A DNA stretch of 64,000 nt from Sipunculus nudus (Eukaryota > Annelida > Sipuncula > Golfingiida > Sipunculidae): positions 8,745,464 through 8,809,463 of the forward strand of contig CM049320.1 in assembly GCA_026874595.1 (NCBI GenBank), read 5' to 3'. The translations under genes were made by a program, and so were the position numbers. The notes beneath the pieces are model-generated. The model did not search any database. It saw nothing but the letters and a program-made list of their open reading frames with translations, and was not told the DNA's origin. This document shows positions 57,601-59,755 of this stretch, piece by piece (the first letter of the stretch is position 1; every line of letters begins with the position of its first letter).

Positions 57601-59755
57601 TTTCCTTAACTTGGTGTTAATTATATACTCTAGGTATTATAGATGTAATCATTTCTGGCTAATGATAATATTTTAAGATATGTCATAACAATATTTTGCT
57701 ATAAAGAAAAATATAGATTATTATTATTAAATGTACATTTAAGATATGTTCATGAATTATGACATCTTAAAACAAGAACAAAAATCCAATTTAGTAGTTT
57801 TTCACTGGTCTCTTATCATGTTTGAACCTTTTTACATTTATTTTCACATTTATTTTTTCTTTTTAATATTATATCAGGAGGACAGTGATGAAGATGAACC
57901 ACCCAAGGTAAATTTGAATTACCTGTTTCTCACACTTTACCTGACCTAGTCTGCTTAGCCTTATCAATATACCTTGCAATTTAATATATACAAGTAAGGC
58001 ATGCAGTGTCACCATAAATATATGTGAGCCTGTGCACATAACAAGATAGACAATATTTACACATATATTTTGCTATTTAAGGTAGATAAAGGGAGGATGT
58101 ATCTTCCCAATTGTGAAGTACCACATACATGATTTCTTTTGTAATTGTAAAGAAATGTAGCAGTTTGTGTCTGATATAACTAAAAGTAGGAAATATATTA
58201 ACTGGCCTTGTGGCTGTGTTGTCTTACCTGCATCCTCATTCAATAGATGATTTCACAAATAGGTCAATGACTTAAAATGCTCATGTCCTAAATGGGCTTC
58301 ATTGTCAAGGGATACTTTGGCACATCAGGAATGACAGACTTATTTAATTTTGTAAAAGGGGCAGAGAAATCTCAACCTAATTTTTTTCAGGAGATTTTAA
58401 GTTGAGATCTAAAATTAAAAATAAATTCAACTGAAGTGCATTAATTCACACAACAAGCTTCCAACATATCTAATTTCCAGCATAACATTTTGGTTTTCTT
58501 TGCCTAACATAACTCTCTCTTTAACTTTTGTTTATATTTGTTTTATTTATTCAGAAGGCTCCTGAGAAGAAAAAGGTAGAGTCAGAGTCAGACAAGTCAG
58601 AGTCTGAGGACGAGCCTCCACCAAAGGTATTAACAAACATACACACCATAGTAATACTTACACTCCATTCTCCATTATTTTTACTCTTTTAAAGGGGCCC
58701 AATCACCTATAAAGCATGTTGAGTTAACACGAAAAATAGCTCCTTCCTCTAAAATAAATCTGTACCAAAAATAAATCTATACTTAAAGTAAATCTGTCCA
58801 TCATGTGTCATAATGTGTGGAAAATGCCCTTATCTTTATGCAGGGGATGTGCAATGTATGTTTCTGACCTTTGGATTCTAAGTAAATACACATATACTTA
58901 GAATGCATATCACATCTTTATTCAGTGTGTGATAAAAAATGGTGAATTTGCTGCTGATTTCACTCTTTATTCATTCTTTATTTCAAAGAAACTTTTTTCT
59001 CTTTTTTAACGAGAGGACTTACTCGTTTTTTCAGTCATTTACCTTTGACAGGCCTATAGGGGATTTCATTAAGGATTCCCTCGATCTTGACCTTCCTGTT
59101 TCAGTTTGGTTGATTGATAAAAGTCGGGTTGATCATTGTTTTATTTTACTTACAGCCTGCTGCAGCACCAATGACCTTCAGAAAGTTCAAGAAAGCTTGG
59201 GTAAGTACAGGGCTGGCCTTCAGCATAATACAGCATTTTGTTGATGGAGGACCAGTGGAGGGACCTGCATTCTTTTATTGTTCTGCTGTTTTATGTTAAG
59301 ACTTTGAGATATTGTATACAAGTTTTGAAAAGTCACATCAATATTTATTTCATCTTTGTAATGTCCTCTGATCATTAAATGGATTATAACATATTTTATA
59401 CTATGTTTTATAATTTTGGTGTTTTTTTTTTTTAGAAATCAAATGGTTATCTTTAACTTGTTGTTTTTACAGGTAAATAAAGAAAAGAAAATGGGAGAGG
59501 CATATGTTGTATTTTTTCACATGATTTTAAACCTAGTAGCTAAAAGTCAAACTAACTCAGTGATATTGCATACAAGGTTATTTAATTTTGTAGTCAATTT
59601 GTGACTTTGTATGAAACTATGGGTTGAGAGGAGACAAGGAGTGCCATCTGTCTTCATTTAGCAGAACTAGGAGTACCTACTCTTTAAAAAGAAATCAAAT
59701 TATGACTTAGTGATTATTTTTACAGGAGAGTGATGAAGAACCAGACTGGGGTTAA
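62..59755 (+). CDS. Modular Lys/Glu-rich repeat protein, multi-exon gene, 5' end outside window
   Basis: This spliced gene has 43 proposed coding exons, all phase 0, giving about 843 codons; the start codon lies upstream of the window. From 6217 on, exons cycle through an aromatic/basic type (TPTFKFKKP), a short acidic type ending in DW, and a KE-rich linker opening LGGG or LAGG. Support is the same exon type recurring with acceptor AG and donors GTAAGT or GTGAGT, with frame kept throughout. No folded domain, signal peptide or membrane segment is visible in the translated exons. Composition predicts a highly charged, disordered chain. Triadin, titin PEVK and nucleolar KE-rich proteins share the style, but I see no diagnostic motif for any of them. 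Automated pipelines may give it vague names such as glutamic acid-rich protein. Gene structure is confident; function is unknown. Confidence 0.85.
480..695 (+). CDS. Putative exon 2: Ser/Thr/Pro-rich, 72 codons
   Basis: Acceptor cctccaccag and donor GCTGAG|gtaaaa bound a 216-nt stop-free stretch in phase 0, starting VSGFTSPPRQSNN and ending TTSLAE. The composition (Ser, Thr, Pro, Leu) differs sharply from the charged exons around it. It fits as a cassette exon because phase and length agree. An upstream AG (ccaacag) would open a frame with an early stop. There is no sequence kinship to other exons, so confidence is moderate. Confidence 0.45.
881..1042. mobile_element. MITE-like inverted-repeat element (CAGTGGAACCCC family)
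   Basis: The left end CAGGAGAACCCCAC and right end GTGGGGTTCCACTG are imperfect inverted repeats of 14 bp enclosing 134 bp. A TA dinucleotide abuts the left end. The interior contains GGGACCAAGAAAAGTGGTCAT, shared in either orientation with 5632-5806 and 47653-47784. The TIR resembles the CAGT-type ends of pogo/Tigger-like Tc1-mariner elements. No coding capacity. Confidence 0.5.
1146..1274 (+). CDS. Exon 3: Glu/Lys-rich, 43 codons
   Basis: Acceptor gctgctgcag and donor GAG|gtgaga. It begins ESEKEEVDEEITKDEAKEVK and ends in EKEKEDEE. It is phase 0 and stop-free. The intron before it holds a MITE-like element. Confidence 0.85.
1669..2022 (+). repeat. tRNA-related SINE-like repeat, copy 1
   Basis: The copy starts CTTCTGTGGATCAGGGGT, an A-box-like segment, followed by GAGTTGGAATCTCAGCC, a B-box-like segment. 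A body follows that contains CTCAGGGCCTGCAG and CACCAGGCCTGGTTAA, and the end is CTAGCATTAAAA. A second copy lies at 6966-7353 in the same orientation. The 3' end abuts the 27-bp satellite. Confidence 0.6.
2094..3851. repeat. 27-bp minisatellite array, about 65 copies, intronic
   Basis: Two main unit versions exist: CTGAGTCCAGGCCACTC plus AATGCAAAGT, or plus AAGTCCAAGT. The block about 2278-2579 is nearly homogeneous; the rest is mixed, with a larger segment repeated (the variant with GCTATGCCAC occurs near 2809 and again near 3559). Because 27 is a multiple of three and the unit lacks stops in several frames, long open frames arise on both strands. They read SLSPGHS-type or SRPLNAKSE-type on + and LDSDFALSG-type on the minus strand. 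I treat them as by-products. Confidence 0.9.
4184..4264 (+). CDS. Exon 4: KE-rich, 27 codons
   Basis: Acceptor tatccccacag and donor AAG|gtagaa. It begins KKEDKEEEKEEKKEK, has a run of six lysines, and ends VVK. Phase 0. Confidence 0.82.
4265..4902 (+). other. Intron 4 with short GTCT tract
   Basis: Near 4391-4412 there is a (GTCT)n-like tract followed by a conserved-looking tail, CCACAAGGTTTTTG, which may be a fragment of an interspersed repeat. Nothing else is recognised. Confidence 0.5.
4903..4941 (+). CDS. Exon 5: Lys-rich, 13 codons
   Basis: Acceptor tctgtttcag and donor GAA|gtgagt. It encodes KKKAKEDKTKKDE. Phase 0, 39 nt. Confidence 0.8.
5010..5285. repeat. Cluster of GTTAAC-centred palindromic motifs
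   Basis: The motif CAGTTAACTG or AGTTAACTGAACAG recurs in both orientations at about 5072, 5146, 5188 and 5264, with degenerate forms between (TTAACTGAACTG, GAACTGAGTTAA). It is a cryptic repeat inside the intron between exons 5 and 6. Confidence 0.55.
5472..5510 (+). CDS. Exon 6: KE linker, 13 codons
   Basis: Acceptor tatattcag and donor AAG|gtgaga. It encodes VDGEKEKKKEEKK. It acts as the linker before the first aromatic exon. Phase 0. Confidence 0.82.
5632..5806. mobile_element. MITE-like element, same family as 881-1042
   Basis: The left end TAGTGGAATCCTGC and right end GTTGGGTTCCACTG are imperfect inverted repeats. The interior carries ACCACTTTTCTTGGTCCC, the reverse complement of the interior signature of the 881-1042 copy. 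Non-coding. Confidence 0.5.
5877..5901. repeat. (TA)n microsatellite
   Basis: An uninterrupted TA dinucleotide run of about 24 bp within the intron before exon 7. Confidence 0.8.
6217..6255 (+). CDS. Exon 7: aromatic/basic module 1, 13 codons
   Basis: Acceptor atttcag and donor ATA|gtaagt. It encodes DDTPSFTFKKREI, the founding-type aromatic/basic exon: acidic pair, Thr-Pro, two spaced phenylalanines, then basic residues. First complete three-exon cycle. Confidence 0.88.
6966..7353 (+). repeat. tRNA-related SINE-like repeat, copy 2
   Basis: Same order of segments as copy 1 at 1669: GCTTCTGTGGATCAGGGGT, a B-box-like GAGTTCGATAGAATC, CTCAGGGCCTGCAGGTGC, and the terminal TTAGCATTAAAAA. It is somewhat longer in the middle. 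Both copies are in the gene's sense orientation. Confidence 0.6.
7464..7487 (+). CDS. Exon 8: 24-nt acidic microexon 1
   Basis: Acceptor cctttcag and donor TGG|gtaagt. It encodes VESDDDDW. First of the acidic microexons. Confidence 0.88.
7488..8033 (+). other. Intron 8, nothing recognised
   Basis: AT-rich unique-looking sequence; no repeat or exon-like segment seen. Confidence 0.5.
8034..8084 (+). CDS. Exon 9: LGGG-KE linker 1, 17 codons
   Basis: Acceptor tttgacag and donor AAG|gtaaac. It encodes LGGGAKEEVKEEKVEKK. Gly-rich start plus alternating K/E. Confidence 0.88.
8085..9184 (+). other. Intron 9
   Basis: Around 8790-8880 there is a degenerate segment (AATTGCCTGC, ATAATTGCCAG, AATAAACACCCC) resembling the segments at 62310-62410 and 62680-62695, probably an old interspersed repeat. 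The rest is unremarkable. Confidence 0.35.
9185..9223 (+). CDS. Exon 10: aromatic/basic module 2
   Basis: Acceptor tattatag and donor TTT|gtaagt. It encodes DDTPTFKFKKPAF. Confidence 0.9.
9616..9646. repeat. (TA)n microsatellite
   Basis: A TA run of about 30 bp in the intron between exons 10 and 11. Confidence 0.8.
9690..10090. repeat. Degenerate ATC/CAT-rich tract
   Basis: Dense ATCATC, TCATCAT and CATCATTA repeats, decaying with interruptions, span about 400 bp directly before exon 11. This looks like an old trinucleotide microsatellite. Confidence 0.6.
10128..10151 (+). CDS. Exon 11: acidic microexon 2
   Basis: Acceptor ttttgtag and donor TGG|gtgagt. It encodes ADSDDDDW, 24 nt. Confidence 0.88.
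10152..10548 (+). other. Intron 11, nothing recognised
   Basis: AT-rich with a short TATATA stretch near 10420; no other structure seen. Confidence 0.5.
10549..10617 (+). CDS. Exon 12: LGGG-KE linker 2, 23 codons
   Basis: Acceptor ttttttag. The donor AAG|gttgtg is weaker than the family norm. It starts LGGGDEKEEEKKEEK and continues as K/E to EEKK. Confidence 0.85.
10795..11275 (+). repeat. Interspersed repeat A, copy 1 (about 0.45 kb)
   Basis: Extended similarity to 32244-33130 is visible in shared blocks such as AATGATCTAAGGGTA, GGTGGTAGGTTGCATATA, CTTATCTGACTTGCTGCC and GCAGCCTGTGTGC. The left edge, AAAGCTGCCCATTCACCT, resembles the AAAGGGGCCCAATCACCT motif at 58693. No coding capacity. 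Confidence 0.65.
11297..11332 (+). CDS. Exon 13: aromatic/basic module 3, 12 codons
   Basis: Acceptor tttttttag and donor TAT|gtaagt. It encodes DDTPTFKFKKPY, one codon shorter than its siblings. Confidence 0.9.
11333..12571 (+). other. Intron 13, nothing recognised
   Basis: About 1.2 kb of AT-rich sequence without recognisable repeats or exon-like open stretches. Confidence 0.45.
12572..12595 (+). CDS. Exon 14: acidic microexon 3
   Basis: Acceptor attctacag and donor TGG|gtgagt. It encodes EESDDDDW. Confidence 0.9.
13285..13450. mobile_element. Decayed MITE-like fragment
   Basis: Segments such as TATGACCACCTC, ATAATGACCAGTTC and TTTTTCACGGTCCCATTG echo the interior of the CAGTGGAACCCC family, but ends are poorly kept. 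Lies in intron 14. Confidence 0.3.
13488..13547 (+). CDS. Exon 15: LGGG-KE linker 3, 20 codons
   Basis: Acceptor ttcttacag and donor AAG|gtaagt. It encodes LGGGDEEKKEEKKEEKKEEK, with an EEKK tetrapeptide repeat. Confidence 0.9.
14040..14215. repeat. Pyrimidine-rich CTCTGTCT tract, copy 1
   Basis: CTCTCTGTC and CTGTCTCTGT repeats follow a GACATCTCT segment. The equivalent tract stands at 21130-21360 in the paralogous intron, so it predates that duplication. Confidence 0.55.
14250..14936. repeat. Cryptic GGGAAAATGAGAATTCC palindromic repeat, left part
   Basis: The motif TTCCCAGGGAAAATGAG and its reverse recur between 14250 and 14460 and again at 14890-14930. The family resumes at 17575-17690 after the inserted HINE-like element, so one repetitive tract was split. 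The interval 14470-14880 itself shows no clear structure. Confidence 0.45.
14937..17565 (-). mobile_element. Pearl/Helentron-like (HINE) non-autonomous element 1
   Basis: The + strand left end is TTTTT followed by AGCTCAGCAGACT, an imperfect hairpin closing with CATCTGAGCT. A GTCCGTC tetranucleotide tract follows (14985-15025), then two core units of about 680 bp (starting near 15029 and 15709). The right end is AACAGCTGAGCGCCGTGACC and TTGTTTTT. Read on the minus strand this is core repeats, ACGG-type microsatellite, terminal hairpin, then A-run. That is the layout known for pearl elements and Helentron-associated elements. It sits in intron 15 and accounts for most of its 4.4 kb, compared with 0.7 kb for the paralogous intron 18. 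No coding capacity. Confidence 0.6.
17962..18000 (+). CDS. Exon 16: aromatic/basic module 4
   Basis: Acceptor tttcccccccag and donor TAT|gtaagt. It encodes DDTPSFTFKSRTY; KSR replaces KKP, shared with exon 19. Confidence 0.9.
18001..19924 (+). other. Intron 16, paralogous to intron 19
   Basis: Blocks match intron 19 (21597-23575): GTAAGTAGTGT after the donor, ATGCATGCAT near 19070 and 22717, and ATGGTTGATAATRCA near 19140 and 22782. A (GAAT)n tract lies at 18956-18982. Confidence 0.55.
19925..19948 (+). CDS. Exon 17: acidic microexon 4
   Basis: Acceptor catacag and donor TGG|gtgagt. It encodes DSDEEDDW. Confidence 0.9.
19949..20786 (+). other. Intron 17, paralogous to intron 14
   Basis: The segment near 20458, GTCCTCAATGGATTCTTC, with CATGTAGGATATT matches 13118-13155 in intron 14. 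No other feature seen. Confidence 0.5.
20787..20849 (+). CDS. Exon 18: LAGG-KE linker 4, 21 codons
   Basis: Acceptor tcctaacag and donor AAG|gtaagt. It starts LAGGDKDKKEEKKEEKKEEK and ends in a further K. The LAGG form replaces LGGG here. Confidence 0.9.
21130..21365. repeat. Pyrimidine-rich TCTCTTTCTC tract, copy 2
   Basis: Counterpart of 14040-14215, including the shared lead GACATCTCTCT and CTGTCTCTCT elements. Lies in intron 18. Confidence 0.55.
21558..21596 (+). CDS. Exon 19: aromatic/basic module 5
   Basis: Acceptor tttgcccccag and donor TAC|gtaagt. It encodes DDTPAFKFKSRGY. The acceptor tract and 100 bp upstream resemble those of exon 16. Confidence 0.9.
21597..23575 (+). other. Intron 19, paralogous to intron 16
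   Basis: Carries the blocks listed for intron 16, plus an A-rich AAAGAAAG tract near 22440-22490. No exon-like segment found. Confidence 0.5.
23576..23599 (+). CDS. Exon 20: acidic microexon 5
   Basis: Acceptor attatatag and donor TGG|gtgagt. It encodes DSDEDDDW. Confidence 0.9.
24083..24142 (+). CDS. Exon 21: LAG-KE linker 5, 20 codons
   Basis: Acceptor actttcag and donor AAG|gtaaag. It encodes LAGDKEEEKKEEPKEEKIEK; a proline interrupts the K/E pattern. Confidence 0.87.
24170..24430. repeat. Diverged tandem repeat with GGTAAAATATGTAGAAAG
   Basis: Three to four degenerate units share GGTAAAATATGTAGAAAG, AACAAATCCT and nearby A-rich spacers. Lies in intron 21. Confidence 0.4.
24934..24975 (+). 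CDS. Exon 22: aromatic/basic module 6, 14 codons
   Basis: Acceptor gtattccag and donor TAT|gtgagt. It encodes KDDTPSFTFKKRDY; one extra leading Lys. Confidence 0.9.
24976..25711 (+). other. Intron 22, nothing recognised
   Basis: AT-rich, no repeat or exon-like segment seen. Confidence 0.45.
25712..25735 (+). CDS. Exon 23: acidic microexon 6
   Basis: Acceptor taatattag and donor TGG|gtgagt. It encodes DSEEEDDW. Confidence 0.88.
26018..26201. mobile_element. MITE with 13-bp perfect TIRs CAGTGAAACCTCA
   Basis: CAGTGAAACCTCA at 26018-26030 is matched by TGAGGTTTCACTG at 26189-26201, giving a 184-bp element. A TA follows the right end. The interior has TGTGTCGAACTCGC and its loose reverse CTTCGACTTTGACACA near the other end. 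The ends are of the pogo/Tigger kind within Tc1-mariner; this copy has no coding capacity. Confidence 0.7.
26204..27694 (+). other. Rest of intron 23, nothing recognised
   Basis: AT-rich, no exon of the module types, no clear tandem repeat. Confidence 0.4.
27695..27805 (+). CDS. Exon 24: LAG-Ser/acidic linker 6, 37 codons
   Basis: Acceptor taaatag and donor AAG|gtaaga. It begins LAGDGDEKKDEKES, contains a run of five serines then DEESKEEDEEEED, and ends AKSSKK. The Ser-Asp/Glu pattern fits acidophilic (CK2-like) kinase sites, an inference only. Confidence 0.87.
27806..28176 (+). other. Intron 24, lacks the expected aromatic and acidic exons
   Basis: Two linker exons (24 and 25) are adjacent with no aromatic/acidic pair between them in this 371-bp intron. 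I found no relic of either. Confidence 0.5.
28177..28251 (+). CDS. Exon 25: LGGG-KE linker 7, 25 codons
   Basis: Acceptor catcatag and donor GAG|gtagct. It starts LGGGSDVEEKKEEKKEVK and ends EESSSE. Closely related to exon 28, including the flanking intron start. Confidence 0.87.
28252..29528 (+). other. Intron 25, paralogous to intron 28
   Basis: ATGAATATGCATGAA shortly after the donor is shared with 32041-32055, and CATAGAAACC near 29487 with 33300-33309. No other structure seen. Confidence 0.5.
29529..29567 (+). CDS. Exon 26: aromatic/basic module 7 (Arg variant)
   Basis: Acceptor tgttccag and donor AGG|gtaaga. It encodes RPTFGFRNFRRPR. The acidic DDTP lead is lost and Lys is replaced by Arg, a bridge to the later FRRFRKPW type. 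Confidence 0.87.
29568..30381 (+). other. Intron 26, nothing recognised
   Basis: AT-rich, ends in a TTATTATTAT tract before exon 27. Confidence 0.45.
30382..30405 (+). CDS. Exon 27: acidic microexon 7
   Basis: Acceptor tcctcag and donor TGG|gtgagt. It encodes ESDEDDDW. Confidence 0.88.
31339..31460 (-). mobile_element. Hairpin-headed interspersed repeat fragment
   Basis: TTATGTCTCCCC (31339-31350) and GGGGAGACATAA (31358-31369) form a perfect 12-bp stem with a 7-nt loop. It is followed by a degenerate GTCTGTGTC tract and AACACGATAACTTTTAAATG. A terminal hairpin followed by a GTCY tract is the same arrangement as the heads at 14937 and 38036, with a different sequence. The far end is not identified. 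Confidence 0.4.
31500..31700. repeat. 54-bp tandem repeat, about 3.5 units
   Basis: TTTCCACAAAGTTCAAATGAG-type segments begin at about 31524, 31578 and 31632, each preceded by TCTTGTGAGAAG or similar. Because 54 is a multiple of three, the minus strand stays open for 102 codons; I regard that frame as incidental. Confidence 0.6.
31924..32007 (+). CDS. Exon 28: LGGG-KE linker 8, 28 codons
   Basis: Acceptor tttgttgtag and donor GAA|gtaata. It starts LGGGDDKEEKKEDKEEEK and ends KKKEDSSSE. Paralogue of exon 25. Confidence 0.87.
32244..33130 (+). repeat. Interspersed repeat A, copy 2, split by a younger insertion
   Basis: Matches copy 1 (10795-11275) from CCCTTTCACCAACC, across the insertion at 32271-32674, to GGTTACC and beyond near 33080. 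The right end TAGATGATTGGCCCCCTTTA is the inverse of the left-end type, suggesting terminal inverted repeats. Confidence 0.65.
32271..32674. mobile_element. 404-bp GC-rich insertion with 12-bp target duplication
   Basis: CTTATGAAAAAG occurs at 32259-32270 and 32675-32686, flanking a segment clearly richer in GC than its surroundings. Copy 1 of repeat A runs straight through the equivalent point, so this is an insertion. The duplication length suits LINE-type retroposition, but I see no poly-A tail. On the + strand one frame is open from 32413 past the right edge; its second half reads MPFECRTPSCERHYFE then CTCGFGH, with cysteines and histidines spaced like a small metal-binding motif. The source is unknown. 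Confidence 0.6.
33343..33381 (+). pseudogene. Decayed aromatic/basic exon (relic of module 8)
   Basis: The last ten codons read MTLRNFRRPW followed by gtaaaa. This aligns with exon 26 (RNFRRPR|gtaaga) and the upstream intron also aligns (CATAGAAACC). The acceptor TTCCAG of exon 26 is replaced by GCAACA, so no AG stands at the phase-0 position. The nearest AG choices would shift the frame. It sits exactly between a linker exon (28) and an acidic exon (29), where the cycle needs an aromatic exon. Confidence 0.65.
33708..33755 (+). CDS. Exon 29: acidic exon, 16 codons
   Basis: Acceptor ttatccag and donor GTG|gtagga. It encodes EDSEDDEDEEESDGEV. It has the acidic role of the microexons but is longer and has no DW. 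Confidence 0.83.
34008..34526. mobile_element. 519-bp TIR element with 5-bp AACAG duplication
   Basis: The left end CAAGGTTGCAAGG and the right end CCTGGCAACCCTG are inverted repeats with two mismatches. AACAG stands at 34003-34007 and 34527-34531. GTCAGGGAAAAGTCAGGGAA lies inside the left end and GTCAGGGAATAGTCAGGGAA inside the right end. A G-run (about 34098-34115) is internal. A 95-codon minus-strand open frame (34159-34446) is not recognisable as a transposase. Confidence 0.6.
34532..35768 (+). other. Rest of intron 29
   Basis: A segment ending TCAGCATTAAAAAAGG at 34690-34705 loosely recalls the SINE tails. A short (CA)n tract is at 35236-35250. From 35666 the sequence belongs to the duplicated block. 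Confidence 0.4.
35769..35831 (+). CDS. Exon 30: KE/Ser linker, 21 codons (copy A)
   Basis: Acceptor ttttttattcag. Donor AAG|gtcaga is unusual at +3. It starts ATSKKAEKKEESEEDESEEE and ends K. The donor overlaps AGGTCAGAGGTCA. Confidence 0.8.
36253..36306 (+). CDS. Exon 31: KE linker, 18 codons (copy A)
   Basis: Acceptor atactacag and donor AAG|gtaaat. It encodes PKKKEEPKKEEEKKEEKK. Confidence 0.85.
36307..36834 (+). other. Intron 31, nothing recognised
   Basis: AT-rich, duplicated almost unchanged at 45986-46513. Confidence 0.5.
36835..36873 (+). CDS. Exon 32: aromatic/basic module, PTLRKFKKPW type (copy A)
   Basis: Acceptor tttcctag and donor TGG|gtgagt. It encodes DAVPTLRKFKKPW. Thr-Pro order is changed and Trp ends the exon. 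Confidence 0.88.
36874..37795 (+). other. Intron 32, nothing recognised
   Basis: Unique-looking, duplicated at 46553-47477. Confidence 0.5.
37796..37825 (+). CDS. Exon 33: acidic exon, 10 codons (copy A)
   Basis: Acceptor ccattacag and donor TTG|gtaaga. It encodes EDSDEEEADL. Confidence 0.87.
39107..39190 (-). mobile_element. Second HINE head (hairpin plus GTCC tract)
   Basis: TTTTTAGCTCAGCTGACTG, hairpin closure CATCTGAGCTATAGG and the tract TTGTCCGTCGTCCGTCC occur inside the composite. Nearly identical to the head at 40691. Confidence 0.7.
39232..40434. mobile_element. 1203-bp TIR element with TA duplication, nested
   Basis: Perfect 25-bp inverted repeats: the left begins CCGTAAAATCTGTGAAATTT (39232) and the right ends AAATTTCACAGATTTTACGG (40434). 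TA flanks both sides (39230-39231, 40435-40436). Removing the element and one TA restores TTCTTACTTGACATCC, the uninterrupted form seen at 40827. TA duplication places it with Tc1/mariner-like elements. Inside, two related segments of about 130 bp start near 39598 and 39940 (TTACGCATGGAAATCCCC and TTACACACGGAAATCCCC). No transposase frame is visible. Confidence 0.82.
40691..40775 (-). mobile_element. Third HINE head (hairpin plus GTCC tract)
   Basis: AGCTCAGCTGACTG, CATCTGAGCTATAGG, then GTCCGTCGTCCGTCGTGCCG. The main run of core units (about 40780-45400) follows. Confidence 0.7.
45447..45509 (+). CDS. Exon 34: KE/Ser linker, 21 codons (copy B)
   Basis: Identical coding sequence to exon 30. 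The acceptor is now TTGTTTTATTCAG, whose upstream part comes from the inserted element. Donor AAG|gtcaga. Confidence 0.75.
45932..45985 (+). CDS. Exon 35: KE linker, 18 codons (copy B)
   Basis: Encodes PKKKEEPKKVEEKKEEKK. One amino acid differs from copy A (Glu to Val at position 10), plus one silent change (CCC to CCA). Confidence 0.8.
46514..46552 (+). CDS. Exon 36: aromatic/basic module (copy B)
   Basis: Encodes DAVPTLRKFKKPW, same as copy A with one silent change (CCC to CCT). Donor TGG|gtgagt. Confidence 0.83.
47478..47507 (+). CDS. Exon 37: acidic exon, 10 codons (copy B)
   Basis: Encodes EDSDEEEADL, identical to copy A. Donor TTG|gtaaga. Confidence 0.82.
47653..47784. mobile_element. 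MITE-like fragment, CAGTGGAACCCC family
   Basis: Contains GGGACCAAAAAAGTGGTCAT, the interior signature of the family, and a right edge TGCACTGTA. The left end is poorly preserved. Confidence 0.35.
47930..48013 (-). repeat. Repeat B, copy 1 (inverted relative to 58692)
   Basis: Ends TAGGTGATTGAGCCCCTTTA. Its reverse complement aligns over about 80 bp with 58692-58772, including ACAGATTTATTT and AGCTATTTTT segments. Confidence 0.55.
48135..48317 (+). CDS. Exon 38: KE/Ser linker, 61 codons
   Basis: Acceptor ctaataaag and donor GAG|gtatga. It starts GSSDKKEEEKKEEKKKVV, continues with an acidic serine stretch (SESKSDESSTDESEDDE), then KPAPKKKVV, a run of four serines with SSEDESEGE, and ends TDKSE. 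Largest linker in the gene; rich in acidophilic kinase-type serines. Confidence 0.87.
48318..51128 (+). other. First part of intron 38 (2.8 kb)
   Basis: Mostly unremarkable AT-rich sequence. Around 49745-49800 the segment CACCTGATGAAGGAAC with GTGGAAACCC recalls retroelement 3' ends. 49810-50110 is somewhat GC-richer and has no recognisable feature. Confidence 0.4.
51129..55963. repeat. 62-bp minisatellite array, about 78 copies
   Basis: The unit contains TTTCATATATGATGTATTCT, GGGCTTATTTCCATCAAGTC and CTACAAAATCAGTTGCAAAA. Consecutive units are 62 bp apart over 4.8 kb. Higher-order blocks are visible: a four-unit block starting near 51169 recurs near 51415, and a longer block around 53440-53690 recurs about 1.06 kb later. 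Short open frames arise with ISIKSYKISCKK-type repeats; not coding. Confidence 0.93.
55964..56612 (+). other. End of intron 38, nothing recognised
   Basis: AT-rich then GTGGTAGTGG-rich from about 56470 to 56590. No exon-like segment before exon 39. Confidence 0.45.
56613..56666 (+). CDS. Exon 39: aromatic/basic module, TFRRFRKPW type, 18 codons
   Basis: Acceptor ttgactgtag and donor TGG|gtaaac. It encodes KKKEPTPPPTFRRFRKPW; a short K/E plus proline lead is fused to the aromatic motif. Confidence 0.87.
56667..57877 (+). other. Intron 39, nothing recognised
   Basis: 1.2 kb, very AT-rich from about 57300 (AATTAATTTTTAATT runs). Confidence 0.45.
57878..57907 (+). CDS. Exon 40: acidic exon, 10 codons
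   Basis: Acceptor ttatatcag and donor AAG|gtaaat. It encodes EDSDEDEPPK. Confidence 0.86.
57908..58554 (+). other. Intron 40, nothing recognised
   Basis: AT-rich, without repeat structure that I can see. Confidence 0.45.
58555..58626 (+). CDS. Exon 41: K/E/S linker, 24 codons
   Basis: Acceptor ttattcag and donor AAG|gtatta. It starts KAPEKKKVESESDKSESE and ends DEPPPK, echoing the DEPPPK-like end of exon 40. Confidence 0.86.
58692..58815 (+). repeat. Repeat B, copy 2
   Basis: Begins TTTAAAGGGGCCCAATCACC. Similar, inverted, to 47930-48013. The first 20 bases also resemble the ends of repeat A at 10795 and 33130. Confidence 0.55.
59156..59200 (+). CDS. Exon 42: last aromatic/basic module, 15 codons
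   Basis: Acceptor tacttacag and donor TGG|gtaagt. It encodes PAAAPMTFRKFKKAW. Confidence 0.88.
59201..59725 (+). other. Intron 42, nothing firm
   Basis: A TTTTTACAG|GTAAATAAAG sequence at 59465-59482 could look like an acceptor, but the frame after it has no module character. Confidence 0.4.
59726..59755 (+). CDS. Terminal exon 43: acidic exon and stop
   Basis: Acceptor atttttacag. It encodes ESDEEPDWG followed by TAA at 59753-59755. The acidic-DW signature of the microexons therefore closes the protein. Confidence 0.9.
   Translation, partial: ESDEEPDWG

Noticed and set aside
59473-59602. Extra exon after TTTTTACAG near 59472
   Set aside because: The frame has hydrophobic, non-modular content; the cycle already goes directly from exon 42 to exon 43.
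62-59755. Calling the gene titin, triadin, neurofilament or nucleolin
   Set aside because: Only composition and exon style are similar; no Ig or Fn3 domain, transmembrane segment, coiled-coil heptad or RNA-binding motif is visible.
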